DNA from: Bacteroidota bacterium
GTDB taxonomy: Bacteria > Bacteroidota > Bacteroidia > 2-12-FULL-35-15
Assembly: GCA_025963725.1 (NCBI GenBank)
Contig: JAOQAE010000004.1
Location: 1-64,000 of the forward strand
DNA: 64,000 bases
Direction: 5' to 3'
Shown here: positions 8,934-18,484 of the stretch, one piece after another
How the letters are laid out: the number at the start of each line of letters is the position of its first letter
Position numbering within the stretch: the stretch's first letter is position 1
Notes under the pieces: generated by a model
What the model was told of the DNA's origin: nothing
What the model saw: only the letters and a program-made list of their open reading frames with translations
Database searches by the model: none
Position numbers and translations under genes: made by a program

Positions 8934-9662
8934 CTAAATAGCTCCAAGCCCTCTCATGAACATCAGCAGCGCCATCCAGTATTCATGGTAGTTCGGATTC
9001 GTTTCCTTCCAGAGCGCTTTCGAGCCGTGGTCGCCCGTATTGGAAGGCGTGAACTGCGTTTTGTTTTGCGATCTTACTTCTTTCATTAAGGCGGCGACCT
9101 CCGCAGCTTCGGCCTGCGATGAAGTGACAAACACAGGCTTGTCGAGCGCTTTTATTGCCTGCTTCAGGTTCAGCTTATCGCCGAAGTATTCGCCGGGGCT
9201 GAATGCCAGCACCGCTTTTACCTTATCATTTGTTGTTGCTATTTTTAATACAAGGGAGGCGCTGTAGGAGCTTCCGACAAGGATCACCTTCTTGTTTGTT
9301 TTTTTATAGATGTAGTCGATGGCGGCAAGAATATCCTGTTCGGCATCGAGGTAGCTTACTCCCTTTTTCTTTTTTTCGGCAAGCGCTGCAGTTTCATTCT
9401 TTATCCCGTTCACTTCCTTTCCGGAGCGGGCATCAATGGCCAGGCAATTGTACCCGAATTTCTGAAAGCGTGTCGCCGTGTTCAAATATTCCCCGCGGCT
9501 GAACCCGGCCTGGTGGCAGAGGATCATGTACGGAAGCGTATCATTGATGATGTATTCGTCGGCAGTGATCGTAAGGCCGTCCTTTGACGGGAAAGTGATG
9601 GTTTCCTGTGCTGTGAGCAGCGTGAAATTAAGAAGCAGGAATACTGCAGCAATTGATCTCAT
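8934..9662 (-). CDS. Secreted alpha/beta hydrolase (dienelactone-hydrolase-like)
   Basis: This 242-aa protein has a signal peptide (MRSIAAVFLLLNFTLLTAQ). Hydrolase features follow: a LPYMILCHQAGFSRG segment, a GSSYSAS nucleophile elbow near residue 148, FSPGEYF, and a candidate catalytic His in GDHGS near residue 216. The substrate is unknown. It is translationally coupled to the following DUF3089 hydrolase, so the pair probably works together on exported or envelope substrates. Both proteins start MRSIA, but the remainder differs. Confidence 0.8.
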   Translation of the reverse strand: MRSIAAVFLLLNFTLLTAQETITFPSKDGLTITADEYIINDTLPYMILCHQAGFSRGEYLNTATRFQKFGYNCLAIDARSGKEVNGIKNETAALAEKKKKGVSYLDAEQDILAAIDYIYKKTNKKVILVGSSYSASLVLKIATTNDKVKAVLAFSPGEYFGDKLNLKQAIKALDKPVFVTSSQAEAAEVAALMKEVRSQNKTQFTPSNTGDHGSKALWKETNPNYHEYWMALLMFMRGLGAI

Positions 9663-9721
9663 AAAAGCTTATCTGTGTTTGGGAGGACTAAGATAAGGAT
9701 AAAGGCGAATGTAAGCTGCCG

Positions 9722-10633
9722 CTAAAAGCTTTCGGAGCTTAACTCGCCGTTCAGCATCATGCCGGCAACGCTGCCTGCCGCTACCGACATGGAGATGATC
9801 CGCGACTGGCTTGAATTGTCGCCCGCTGCATAAATACCATGAACGGAAGTCTTTTTGCATTCGTTCACTTCAATGTATCCTTCTTCGGTCATCCTGCAGC
9901 CCAGTTTCTCCGGAAGTGTGCACTGCTGCCTGAAGCCGGGTTTGGCATACATTACGGGAATATCCAGCGTGCTTCCATCTTTGAAATGAACGGCTTCTGT
10001 TTGCCCGTGTTCGTGCTTAACTGCTGCTATCTCCGTTTCGGTGATCCGTACATTATGCCGCTTTAGTTTATTGATCTGATCTTCTGTTAATGAAGCTTCT
10101 CCGTTGGTCAGCAGGTGGATCTCGTTGGTCCATTGTGTTAGTACCTTGCACAGGTCGTATGCCTGGATCCCATTGGCAAGAACAGCTGTTTTCTTACCCT
10201 TCACTTCATAACCGTGGCAATACGGACAATGCAGTATGGAGGTTCCCCAGCATTCGGAGATGCCGGGAATTTCAGGCAGAAGGTCTTGTATCCCCGTGGC
10301 AAAGAGCAGCTTCTTCGCGCTGAACCGTTCGCCCTTTTCAGTGCTTATTTCAAAGCCGCCTTCTATTGCTGAAACATCATTTGCAACACCGTCCAGGAAA
10401 GTAATGTTGCTGTATTTTCTTATCTGCTCTTTTGCTTTATTTCTGATCTCGTTTGGAGAGATTCCGTCCCATGTGAGGAAATTATGCGCACGCTTTACGT
10501 ATTTGTTACATGGGTTACCGCTGTCGATCACAAGCACCTGCCGGGAGGCGCGGCCGAGCGCGAGCGCAGCAGAAAGGCCGGCATAGCTTCCGCCGATGAT
10601 GATGATGTCGTAATGTAGAGTAGTCTGGTTCAT
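9722..10633 (-). CDS. FAD/NAD(P)-dependent oxidoreductase, thioredoxin-reductase-like
   Basis: This 303-aa flavoprotein has an N-terminal dinucleotide-binding motif (IIIGGSYAGLSAALALGRA), a central CPYCHGYE redox motif of the thioredoxin reductase type, and a C-terminal FAD-contact GIYAAGDNS. This matches the single-gene TrxB-like family often annotated as NAD(P)/FAD-dependent oxidoreductase. No thioredoxin gene is adjacent, so the electron acceptor is uncertain. The upstream DUF6624 gene ends 5 bp before its start, suggesting an operon. Confidence 0.88.
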   Translation of the reverse strand: MNQTTLHYDIIIIGGSYAGLSAALALGRASRQVLVIDSGNPCNKYVKRAHNFLTWDGISPNEIRNKAKEQIRKYSNITFLDGVANDVSAIEGGFEISTEKGERFSAKKLLFATGIQDLLPEIPGISECWGTSILHCPYCHGYEVKGKKTAVLANGIQAYDLCKVLTQWTNEIHLLTNGEASLTEDQINKLKRHNVRITETEIAAVKHEHGQTEAVHFKDGSTLDIPVMYAKPGFRQQCTLPEKLGCRMTEEGYIEVNECKKTSVHGIYAAGDNSSQSRIISMSVAAGSVAGMMLNGELSSESF

Positions 10634-10638
10634 TGGGT

Positions 10639-11241
10639 TTAATTATCCGGTAATTTATAAGCTATTCCAAAGGTTTTAAGGTAATCTTCAAGCTTTTCAA
10701 GGCCAAGTTTCTGCCTGCGTTTGTTTACATTTTTCTCATCCATAATTGGCTCAACATCCCAGATCCCATATTGGTGGCTTACAACCTGGCTGCCATAGAT
10801 CTGCATTCCTCTGTCGGCTAATGAAACCCTGTCTTCCAGTAAGATCCATGATTTACCATCTAGCTTATGGTTAATTACAGCTTTTCTTACCACGGGCAGG
10901 TATTTTCGTTGCGTTCGTATATCCGCATGTTGAATCACGAGAAAAAGTGCAATGTTTCCATTCTCTCCTACAATTTCGGGGCCGGGCCATCCATACTTAT
11001 TTAAGATGCGGATAACCTTATTTAAATTTTCCCGGTCATAATCCATTTGAAGTAATAAATGTTCGTGGGAAGTATCAGAGCGGTACATTTGATCCTGCTC
11101 AAGGACAATTTTTAATACTGCGGCTAATGAATCGTTTAACTTAGAATGGCTATTTACAGTAGGATTACTATTGTTTTTTATACCTGAGTTGCAGGCAAAG
11201 AGAACTGAGAAGAACAAAAATACCGGTGAAAGAGATCTCAT
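10639..11241 (-). CDS. DUF6624-family lipoprotein
   Basis: This 200-aa protein has an N-terminal lipoprotein signal (FSVLFACNS, Cys near residue 17). The mature part has the DUF6624 layout: EQDQMYRS, a central NKYGWPGPEIVGENG segment, a QHADIRTQRKYLPVVRKAV helix, and DRVSLADRGMQIYGSQ. The function of the family is unknown. It is directly upstream of the oxidoreductase gene on the same strand. Confidence 0.75.
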   Translation of the reverse strand: MRSLSPVFLFFSVLFACNSGIKNNSNPTVNSHSKLNDSLAAVLKIVLEQDQMYRSDTSHEHLLLQMDYDRENLNKVIRILNKYGWPGPEIVGENGNIALFLVIQHADIRTQRKYLPVVRKAVINHKLDGKSWILLEDRVSLADRGMQIYGSQVVSHQYGIWDVEPIMDEKNVNKRRQKLGLEKLEDYLKTFGIAYKLPDN

Positions 11242-11289
11242 AGATTATAGATGTAAATCTAAGATAGTAAAATAACCATTCGTAGCGAA

Positions 11290-11346
11290 AAGGTTTCCGG
11301 GCGTCAGCTCACCATTCAGCATCATGCGGCAATGCTGCCTGCCGCA
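11290..11346 (-). pseudogene. Remnant of a second oxidoreductase 3' end
   Basis: About 55 bp here (including cattcagcatcatgcgg and caatgctgcctgccgc) closely match the last codons of the TrxB-like gene at 9726-9782, in the same orientation. The match has small indels and no longer encodes the MLNGELSSESF end cleanly. I read it as the stump of a duplicated or recombined paralogue now lying between the DUF6624 gene and the next gene. Confidence 0.6.
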
Positions 11347-11360
11347 TGGCTATTGAAGAG

Positions 11361-12935
11361 TTACTTATAGCTTAGTCTCCCGAAGGCATACTGATGATTA
11401 TTCGTGAAATAGACAATGAAGCTACCATCAGATAATGGAACGATGATATTATTGCAAACAGGAAAAGAATTTGTGTATAGTAAATTTGTTTTACCATCAA
11501 TAAAAATGAGGTTCGTATTATCATTTTTAAAGATCACTTCTTTGTTTAGGTTTCCGCTGGGATTAGCTGTGAGGGAAATTACATTCGATTTTCGGTAATT
11601 TGTAAAACGATATTTATTCATTGAAAGCTCTCCCTGCGTCAGTTTTTCTGTGTTTGACGGATGCTCGCAATAGATTAGTCTTAACAAGCCGTTTTGGGCA
11701 ATCACATGGAAGAAATCCTTATCAACATAGCTGGTCACTGCAAATAACTTAGGTATTGCTTTTAGCCAGCTAATTTTACCCTTTGTATTCATATTGAAAA
11801 CAACCAGCGCAGCATCATTGAATTGCTCAATAACCGTATATATATTACCTTCTGTTACATTGATAGAGCAAATTTTATATCCTCTTCCCTTCAGATGATT
11901 GGGCGGTTGCAGCAAATGGATAATTTCAGGAGAAAAGTGAAGGCTGTCTGGCTTTCCCGACTTCAGAGAAGCGAAATTAAATACTTGTGAAAAAACTCCG
12001 AAAAGAGCTGTAAGGTCCATATTGTCCTTTTCCCTAACCCTGTTTTTATAAATGGCAGAACAGTATGCCTCATCTCCACGAATTATATAATCAATATCTT
12101 CTAAAGCATTACCTTCCCTGTCTAACTGAACATCCATACCATTGATAATGTTACTTTTTGCATTCAATATTCCGATAGCCGTTTGCCTTTTTTTCTGGTC
12201 GTTTAAATAGTTGAACAGGAACAGAGGATTACCTTTGGAGTCTAATTTGAAATTCCATGGCGCAATCTCAAAATTTTTAAAGTGATCCGGTAAAATGTTT
12301 TCGGAGAACACCGAAACTTTTTCTCCATCCAATACACTCACAAGGCATTTTTTAAATCGGGTTGCTGTGGTGGTCATTTCATTGACAATAGCGGCAACTA
12401 AAGCATATTGTCCATTTTCAGAAACTGAAATATCATAGCGAAGGTCATATCTCATGAACTCTTTTACTTCTACGCCGGCAACATCTAATCCTGTTTTTAT
12501 TTTTGGGACAGAAATCTTCATTAGCTGTTTTTGCTCAATCAAAATCTCGCCTTCCTCACTTATTACCTGTACATAAACAGTATAAACTTCCTGTTCATTT
12601 TTTTCAAAGTGACTTCGGAAGACCATAATTTTGCCTGAAAGAAAAACCGCGTCGATGAACCGGTCTTCTGTATTTTCAGAATTACTGATCGCCTTGGAAT
12701 ACTGCAGGCCATAATTCTGACAGCTATATTTTTCGATGAAAAAACTTATTCCTTTTCCCTCAGTATTGGACTTGAGAAGATAAAAATAGTTCCCATCCTG
12801 CCCCACCATCTTTTCTGGAACAGATTCTCTGGGATCGTCCTTCAGGATGCCCGGCTGTAGGGTTGCTTGGCCAAAGGAAAAGATCTTTAAAATTGTAACG
12901 AATGTAAAGATAAGGACAGTTTGTTTTTTTATCAT
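11361..12935 (-). CDS. Secreted protein of unknown function (524 aa)
   Basis: A signal peptide (MIKKQTVLIFTFVTIL...FSFGQ) is followed by a ~500-aa beta-rich region with repeated strand-like segments (YALVAAIVNE, GNPLFLFNYL, AALVVFNMNTKG, GSFIVYFTNN). This pattern suits a periplasmic or surface beta-propeller, but no family was recognised. Of the possible starts, 12935 is preferred: the upstream extension to 12992 would be built from the atpC terminator hairpin. It is slightly AT-richer than its housekeeping neighbours. Confidence 0.6.
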   Translation of the reverse strand: MIKKQTVLIFTFVTILKIFSFGQATLQPGILKDDPRESVPEKMVGQDGNYFYLLKSNTEGKGISFFIEKYSCQNYGLQYSKAISNSENTEDRFIDAVFLSGKIMVFRSHFEKNEQEVYTVYVQVISEEGEILIEQKQLMKISVPKIKTGLDVAGVEVKEFMRYDLRYDISVSENGQYALVAAIVNEMTTTATRFKKCLVSVLDGEKVSVFSENILPDHFKNFEIAPWNFKLDSKGNPLFLFNYLNDQKKRQTAIGILNAKSNIINGMDVQLDREGNALEDIDYIIRGDEAYCSAIYKNRVREKDNMDLTALFGVFSQVFNFASLKSGKPDSLHFSPEIIHLLQPPNHLKGRGYKICSINVTEGNIYTVIEQFNDAALVVFNMNTKGKISWLKAIPKLFAVTSYVDKDFFHVIAQNGLLRLIYCEHPSNTEKLTQGELSMNKYRFTNYRKSNVISLTANPSGNLNKEVIFKNDNTNLIFIDGKTNLLYTNSFPVCNNIIVPLSDGSFIVYFTNNHQYAFGRLSYK

Positions 12936-12952
12936 TTTTTGATTGGGGATTA

Positions 12953-12985
12953 TAAAAAATCCCGTCCTGTATAACAGCACGGGAT
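12953..12985 (-). terminator. Rho-independent terminator after atpC
   Basis: On the minus strand ATCCCGT and ACGGGAT form a 7-bp stem with a 13-nt loop, followed by TTTTTT. It lies 23 bp past the atpC stop. Confidence 0.8.
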
Positions 12986-13008
12986 CGTTCAAATCATTTA
13001 AAAAAGTA

Positions 13009-13248
13009 TTAAGCCTCAGCCAGAACAGTGATCTTATTATTCAGCACTTCCACCACGCCGCCGTTGATCTCAAAGTTCTCCACTTTGCTGGCTTTGTCGG
13101 TAACCTTCACCGTTCCTTTTTTTAAGGTTGCGATAATAGGAGCGTGGTTGTTCAGGATTCCGAACGAGCCATCAGCACCCGGAAGCTTTACCGCTTCCAC
13201 ATCACCGCTGTATACTTTTTTTTCAGGAGTTATTATCTCAAGATACAT
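13009..13248 (-). CDS. atpC: F1Fo ATP synthase subunit epsilon
   Basis: This 79-aa protein begins MYLEIITPEKKVYSGDVEAV and contains the GSFGILNNHAPII motif of the epsilon beta-sandwich. It stops after this domain, so the C-terminal two-helix inhibitory arm of E. coli epsilon is missing; short epsilon subunits like this are usual in Bacteroidota. It sits in the central stalk of the membrane-bound F1. It lies 55 bp downstream of atpD on the same strand and ends at an intrinsic terminator. The other atp genes are not in this window, also common in the phylum. Confidence 0.95.
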   Translation of the reverse strand: MYLEIITPEKKVYSGDVEAVKLPGADGSFGILNNHAPIIATLKKGTVKVTDKASKVENFEINGGVVEVLNNKITVLAEA

Positions 13249-13303
13249 GTTATCAGTTTTTAATTTTTGATGGGCGATATCCGCACATCAGCAAATCCAC
13301 ACA

Positions 13304-14827
<1,524 letters not shown>

Positions 14828-14849
14828 TTAGTACTTTTAAAATCGAGTG

Positions 14850-14857
14850 CAAAAGTA
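14850..14857 (-). promoter_or_regulatory. Probable -7 box of the atpD-atpC promoter
   Basis: TACTTTTG on the minus strand matches TAnnTTTG. No clear TTTG at the expected -33 distance is seen, so this is a partial match. Confidence 0.45.
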
Positions 14858-15010
14858 ATAATTAAAACATTATTAAAGAAGGGAATTTTACCTTCTGTTG
14901 AAAACTGGTAAAAATTAGGACAAAGTCAAAAATGCCTCCTATTAAAGATGGTTTTGAGGCGATAAATGGGAGTGTCTCTTAAATAGATACAAAAGGTTGG
15001 TTTGGTGGAA

Positions 15011-15511
15011 TTAGTTAATAATTTTATTTAACTCTTCCTCAAGATATTTTTTTAGTCCTCTTTTAATGTAAGGACTATGGTAGACACAGTATATAAAGTC
15101 TTCATATTCTTTGTTGGTTAGAGTATCTTTATATTCGATTGCATCTTTGTCAAAATATTGCGTCCTAATATGTTCAAGTGTTCTGTCAAACACTGAGGGG
15201 TTGTGATATAAATTCGCATAGCTATTCATATCGAAATAGTAACCATTCTTCCCAACAACAACCCCTTGGACAAAATGGTAACCGCGATAGGGTTTATCTG
15301 CTGGTTTAATGCAGCCATGCTTCATTATATCCGTTGGTAGGGGAAAGGATGCCGTGACTGTTGCAATAACAATCTTTTCCGGGGTTATTTGAAGTACTAT
15401 TGATAATCGTCCCTTCTTATCAGGATGTCCATCAAAAAAATCGAATTTGTCAAAGTGAAGAATATTACCTTTTTTGATATAATCAGAAAACGTCATTTTC
15501 ACCTTATTCAT
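15011..15511 (-). CDS. Partner of the Panacea-domain gene, candidate toxin (166 aa)
   Basis: I do not recognise a named family with certainty. The N-terminal ~110 residues are beta-rich (KKGNILHFDKFDFFDGH, RLSIVLQITPEKIVIATVT), which resembles the SH3-like barrel opening of PemK/MazF-type proteins. The C-terminal ~55 residues are helical with a basic end. It starts 19 bp after the Panacea-domain gene on the same strand, in an AT-rich islet unlike the flanking atp and sulfatase genes. Position and size fit the toxin of a Panacea toxin-antitoxin pair. This is inference from context; a non-toxic partner remains possible. Confidence 0.55.
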   Translation of the reverse strand: MNKVKMTFSDYIKKGNILHFDKFDFFDGHPDKKGRLSIVLQITPEKIVIATVTASFPLPTDIMKHGCIKPADKPYRGYHFVQGVVVGKNGYYFDMNSYANLYHNPSVFDRTLEHIRTQYFDKDAIEYKDTLTNKEYEDFIYCVYHSPYIKRGLKKYLEEELNKIIN

Positions 15512-15530
15512 ACCAACTCACAATTAATTA

Positions 15531-16163
15531 TTAGAAAGTTTTCTGGTAAGACAGGTTTTCGTAAGCCGATGAATAAGCTAATTCTTTGGCTCTGTTATCA
15601 ATTAAAGGTATAAATTCAACAGGATATGGAGAGTATTGTGTGTTTTTAATTTTGAAATACTGATCAAGATTATTTGCCTCACAAACCTTGTCCCATAAAC
15701 CACCTTTTCTGTGTGATAATGAACTCAATTTATTTGAAGACATATGGCCATACTTTTTTTTGACCTCTTCCAATATTTTAATTTCATAGTCAGAAAACTC
15801 AGAATCGTCAAACGGCTTTTTTGCAGAAATTCGCACATGGGAAGTGTCTTCTTCCTCAATAGTAAAACAATTAATGTAATCATTTAAAGTTAAGTTTACG
15901 TCCTTAACGTTCGTTTTGGCTAACCTATTGGCTTCAAAGTAAACATCACATGCTACAGGTCCTCTTTTGCAAGCATTGTATTCTAACCAAGTGATGGGTA
16001 CTCCTGACTTTTTTACGGATGTTTCATCAGTAAAATATAATAATTTGAGTGCAGTAGATAAAGGAACATCTGCCTCCTTACAAAAATAAATTAGACAATT
16101 GCCTATTTTATCTTTCATGAGTTCATAAAACTCGCTTCTAAATTCTCTTCCGTCGATATTCAT
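15531..16163 (-). CDS. Panacea-domain (SocA-like, DUF4065) protein, probable antitoxin
   Basis: This 210-aa protein has the Panacea pattern: ALKLLYFTDE near residue 40, SGVPITWLEYNACKRGPVACDVY near 52-75, a FSDYEIKILEEVKKKYG helix, and LSSLSHRKGG-LW near 155-165. Panacea domains are found in antitoxins (PanA) that neutralise many unrelated toxins, and in the SocA proteolytic adaptor. The downstream 166-aa gene is the likely partner. A minus-strand TATCTTTG promoter box lies 27 bp upstream of the ATG. The AT-rich base composition suggests acquisition by transfer. Confidence 0.75.
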   Translation of the reverse strand: MNIDGREFRSEFYELMKDKIGNCLIYFCKEADVPLSTALKLLYFTDETSVKKSGVPITWLEYNACKRGPVACDVYFEANRLAKTNVKDVNLTLNDYINCFTIEEEDTSHVRISAKKPFDDSEFSDYEIKILEEVKKKYGHMSSNKLSSLSHRKGGLWDKVCEANNLDQYFKIKNTQYSPYPVEFIPLIDNRAKELAYSSAYENLSYQKTF

Positions 16164-16189
16164 AATCTATTGTGTTTAAAAAATGGCGG

Positions 16190-16197
16190 CAAAGATA
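16190..16197 (-). promoter_or_regulatory. -7 promoter box of the Panacea operon
   Basis: TATCTTTG on the minus strand is an exact TAnnTTTG match, 27 bp before the ATG. The -33 region is AT-rich without a clean TTTG. Confidence 0.5.
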
Positions 16198-16500
16198 CCA
16201 TTTTTTTATATAAAATTAGTGAAAATTACTATTATCAACAACCCTATGGTTGGTAAACTTAGCCAATAATTCTAAAAAACCTATTATTTAGATGTTATTT
16301 TTTATTAAGAAATTTCAGAATAGATATAAGCAATAAAACTTACCCTTTTTACTAAAGGATACAAATTAATGCCGTAATATACAGGGGAAATATTATCCCA
16401 ATACTTCTTCCTTCATTTAACGCCAAATATCTACTTTTAGTGTGTAAATATCTTATTAATAGTGTTTTATGTGTTTGGCTTGTGCGAAATTTATACAGGT

Positions 16501-16516
16501 GGTTATCATGATAACC
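16501..16516. repeat. 16-bp perfect palindrome after the sulfatase gene
   Basis: GGTTATCATGATAACC has 8-bp arms with no loop and begins 2 bp after the sulfatase stop codon. It lacks a following T-run on the minus strand, so a simple terminator is doubtful; it may be a protein-binding site. Confidence 0.5.
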
Positions 16517-16518
16517 TA

Positions 16519-18402
16519 CTATTTAAGGCGATAATCTTCATAAACCGACTGCTGAAATGCCTTGCCGCAACGCGTAAGGCTGTCGGAAAGCGGCTTGTTG
16601 CCCTCTAACGTGTTAAATATAAGCTCGTTAAGCCCATGCTGGAAGCCCACAAATCCCTGGTCGCCAATGAAGCCCGCCCCGCTGTAGCTGCAATAGAATG
16701 CGAAATGCTTGCTGTAGGGGTTGAACATATCCTTGCTCCACACATATTGACGGCTTTCCTCTTCCAGCTTCATCTGTTTCAGGATCGAATACGTAATGTC
16801 CAGCTGCGAATACACCTGGTCAACCACTCTTCCGCGAAAAGCCGTGTCGATCACCTCGCCGAACAGCACCAGCGGGATCCGGTGGTATTCAGCATCGTAC
16901 ACGTTGAATTCCCTGTGGCTAGCATGGCTGTGGTCGGCCACAAGCACAAACAGCGTGTTTTTGTACCACGGCTGCTTTTTAGCTTCGGCAAAGAATTCTT
17001 TCAAAGCCGCATCGGAATAGCCCACCGAATTCACATATTCGTTCTCCGTTTTTACCAGCTGTTTCTTTTCTCCCGGAAAATCATAGGGCATGTGCGAGCT
17101 CAGCGTGAACCAGGAGTACACAAACGGAGCTTTTGCCGCATTCAGCAAGCGGATGTATTCAGCGGCCATCTCCTTGTCCTGGATGCCCAGCTTTCCTCTC
17201 GGGATGCTGCCTTCAAAATCCCGCTCCTCTTTGATCACATCGAATTTCTTGTTGTAGATATAGCTGCGGATGTTCCCGTAATTCAGGTCGCCGCCAAACA
17301 CAAACCCGCTCTGGTAGCCGTATTTTTTCAGGTCTTGGTTGATACAGGGCAGGGGCATCGATTTGGAATTGTCGTTGATGATCGCAATGCGCGAAGTGCA
17401 GGGATAGCCGCTCAGCACCGCCGGGATCCCCTGGTCGGAAACATATCCTGCCGGGTACAGCTTGCTGAACCGGATGCCCTGCCTGCTGATGCTGTCCATG
17501 AACGGCGCATAGTCATCGCCCCCGAACGACTTGATCGTGTAGGCGCTCCAGCTTTCCAGCAGGATAAAAACAATGTTCGGGCGTTCCGTTGTCAGGAATT
17601 GCGAAGTGGTGTCTTTTGGCACTGCAAAAAGGTTCCTGGCAATGGCATCCGCTTTTTCCTGCGGGAAGTCCTTGTATGGATTTTCTTTCAGGTTCCCTTC
17701 ATACTGCATCACGCTGTAAATAAGGTTCCAGAAAGGATTTACGGCGGCATCGTTCACGATCGGCGTGGTGCAGAAATAGGCGTCGCTGCTCTGGATCGGG
17801 ATCGCTTGCAGGCCTCCGCGAATGCTGATAATGGCAAATCCAACCACCAGCACCAGCAGCCCAAAGCCTTTCGGGATCAGGGCTTTCACAGGTTGCCGTT
17901 CAGCAGGCGCCTGGTGAAAAGGAGTGCAGGAGATCTTTCTCCTGTACACGCGGATATAGATCCAGCTGAAGATAATGCTCAGCGAAAAGAACAAAAGGGT
18001 AAGCCCGATGGATGCGGACTTGAAGACCTCATCCGGGTGCGTGAAATGCTCGAGCGCCTGCATGCTCAGCTTCGCCTTCCATTCGCGGTACAGGCAGATC
18101 TCGCCAAATGCCACCAGGTTATATATCACAATTACCATGTAATTGAAGGTGTCGATCACGTGAAGCACCACTTTTTTGCGGATCAGGAAATAAACGAAGT
18201 AAAGTGTAAGGGGCAGCACCGTGAGATAGCCAACTGTCGACATATCCAGCCGCAGCGAATGGAACAGCGAGCTCAGCATCAGTGAAAAAGGCACATCGCC
18301 CAGCAAAGGCGTTACGCAGCAGTAAAAAATAATGCGGTTGAAGAAGAAAATTCCGAACCAGAAGAGAATGAGAAACAGGGCCTGACGGAAAATTGCTTTC
18401 AA
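16519..18402 (-). CDS. LTA-synthase-family sulfatase (membrane phosphoglycerol transferase-like)
   Basis: This 627-aa protein has about five N-terminal transmembrane helices (to about residue 200), then an extracytoplasmic sulfatase-fold domain. Visible motifs are RPNIVFILLESWSAYTIKSFGG near 275, a DQGIPAVLSGYPC segment where LtaS-type enzymes carry the nucleophile Thr/Ser, and FVLVADHSH near the end. The family transfers phosphoglycerol or phosphoethanolamine to envelope polymers or lipids. Gram-negative members probably decorate periplasmic glycans or lipids; the substrate here is unknown. It is divergent from ribF with an 82-bp gap. Confidence 0.85.
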   Translation of the reverse strand: MKAIFRQALFLILFWFGIFFFNRIIFYCCVTPLLGDVPFSLMLSSLFHSLRLDMSTVGYLTVLPLTLYFVYFLIRKKVVLHVIDTFNYMVIVIYNLVAFGEICLYREWKAKLSMQALEHFTHPDEVFKSASIGLTLLFFSLSIIFSWIYIRVYRRKISCTPFHQAPAERQPVKALIPKGFGLLVLVVGFAIISIRGGLQAIPIQSSDAYFCTTPIVNDAAVNPFWNLIYSVMQYEGNLKENPYKDFPQEKADAIARNLFAVPKDTTSQFLTTERPNIVFILLESWSAYTIKSFGGDDYAPFMDSISRQGIRFSKLYPAGYVSDQGIPAVLSGYPCTSRIAIINDNSKSMPLPCINQDLKKYGYQSGFVFGGDLNYGNIRSYIYNKKFDVIKEERDFEGSIPRGKLGIQDKEMAAEYIRLLNAAKAPFVYSWFTLSSHMPYDFPGEKKQLVKTENEYVNSVGYSDAALKEFFAEAKKQPWYKNTLFVLVADHSHASHREFNVYDAEYHRIPLVLFGEVIDTAFRGRVVDQVYSQLDITYSILKQMKLEEESRQYVWSKDMFNPYSKHFAFYCSYSGAGFIGDQGFVGFQHGLNELIFNTLEGNKPLSDSLTRCGKAFQQSVYEDYRLK

Positions 18403-18484
18403 AGGAGGATAAAATTAAATGAGCTGCGAAGGTATGAAACATTAATAAAATAAGTAAATTCGTGTCAAAATTTCCCTTGCACAA

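Larger units (their letters stand above)
16164..16518. other. 355-bp AT-rich non-coding stretch between the sulfatase and Panacea genes
   Basis: No coding frame is supported here. It holds a minus-strand -7 box TATCTTTG (16197-16190) for the Panacea gene, a small palindrome CAACCCTATGGTTG at 16239-16252 that could be an operator, and the 16-bp perfect palindrome GGTTATCATGATAACC at 16501-16516, directly after the sulfatase stop codon. Confidence 0.6.

Noticed and set aside
16636-18285. Long plus-strand open frame (about 549 codons) opposite the LTA-synthase-like gene
   Set aside because: It is a codon-bias shadow: the minus strand encodes a clear sulfatase with conserved motifs, while the plus frame shows His/Val/Arg-rich sequence without domain or start signals.
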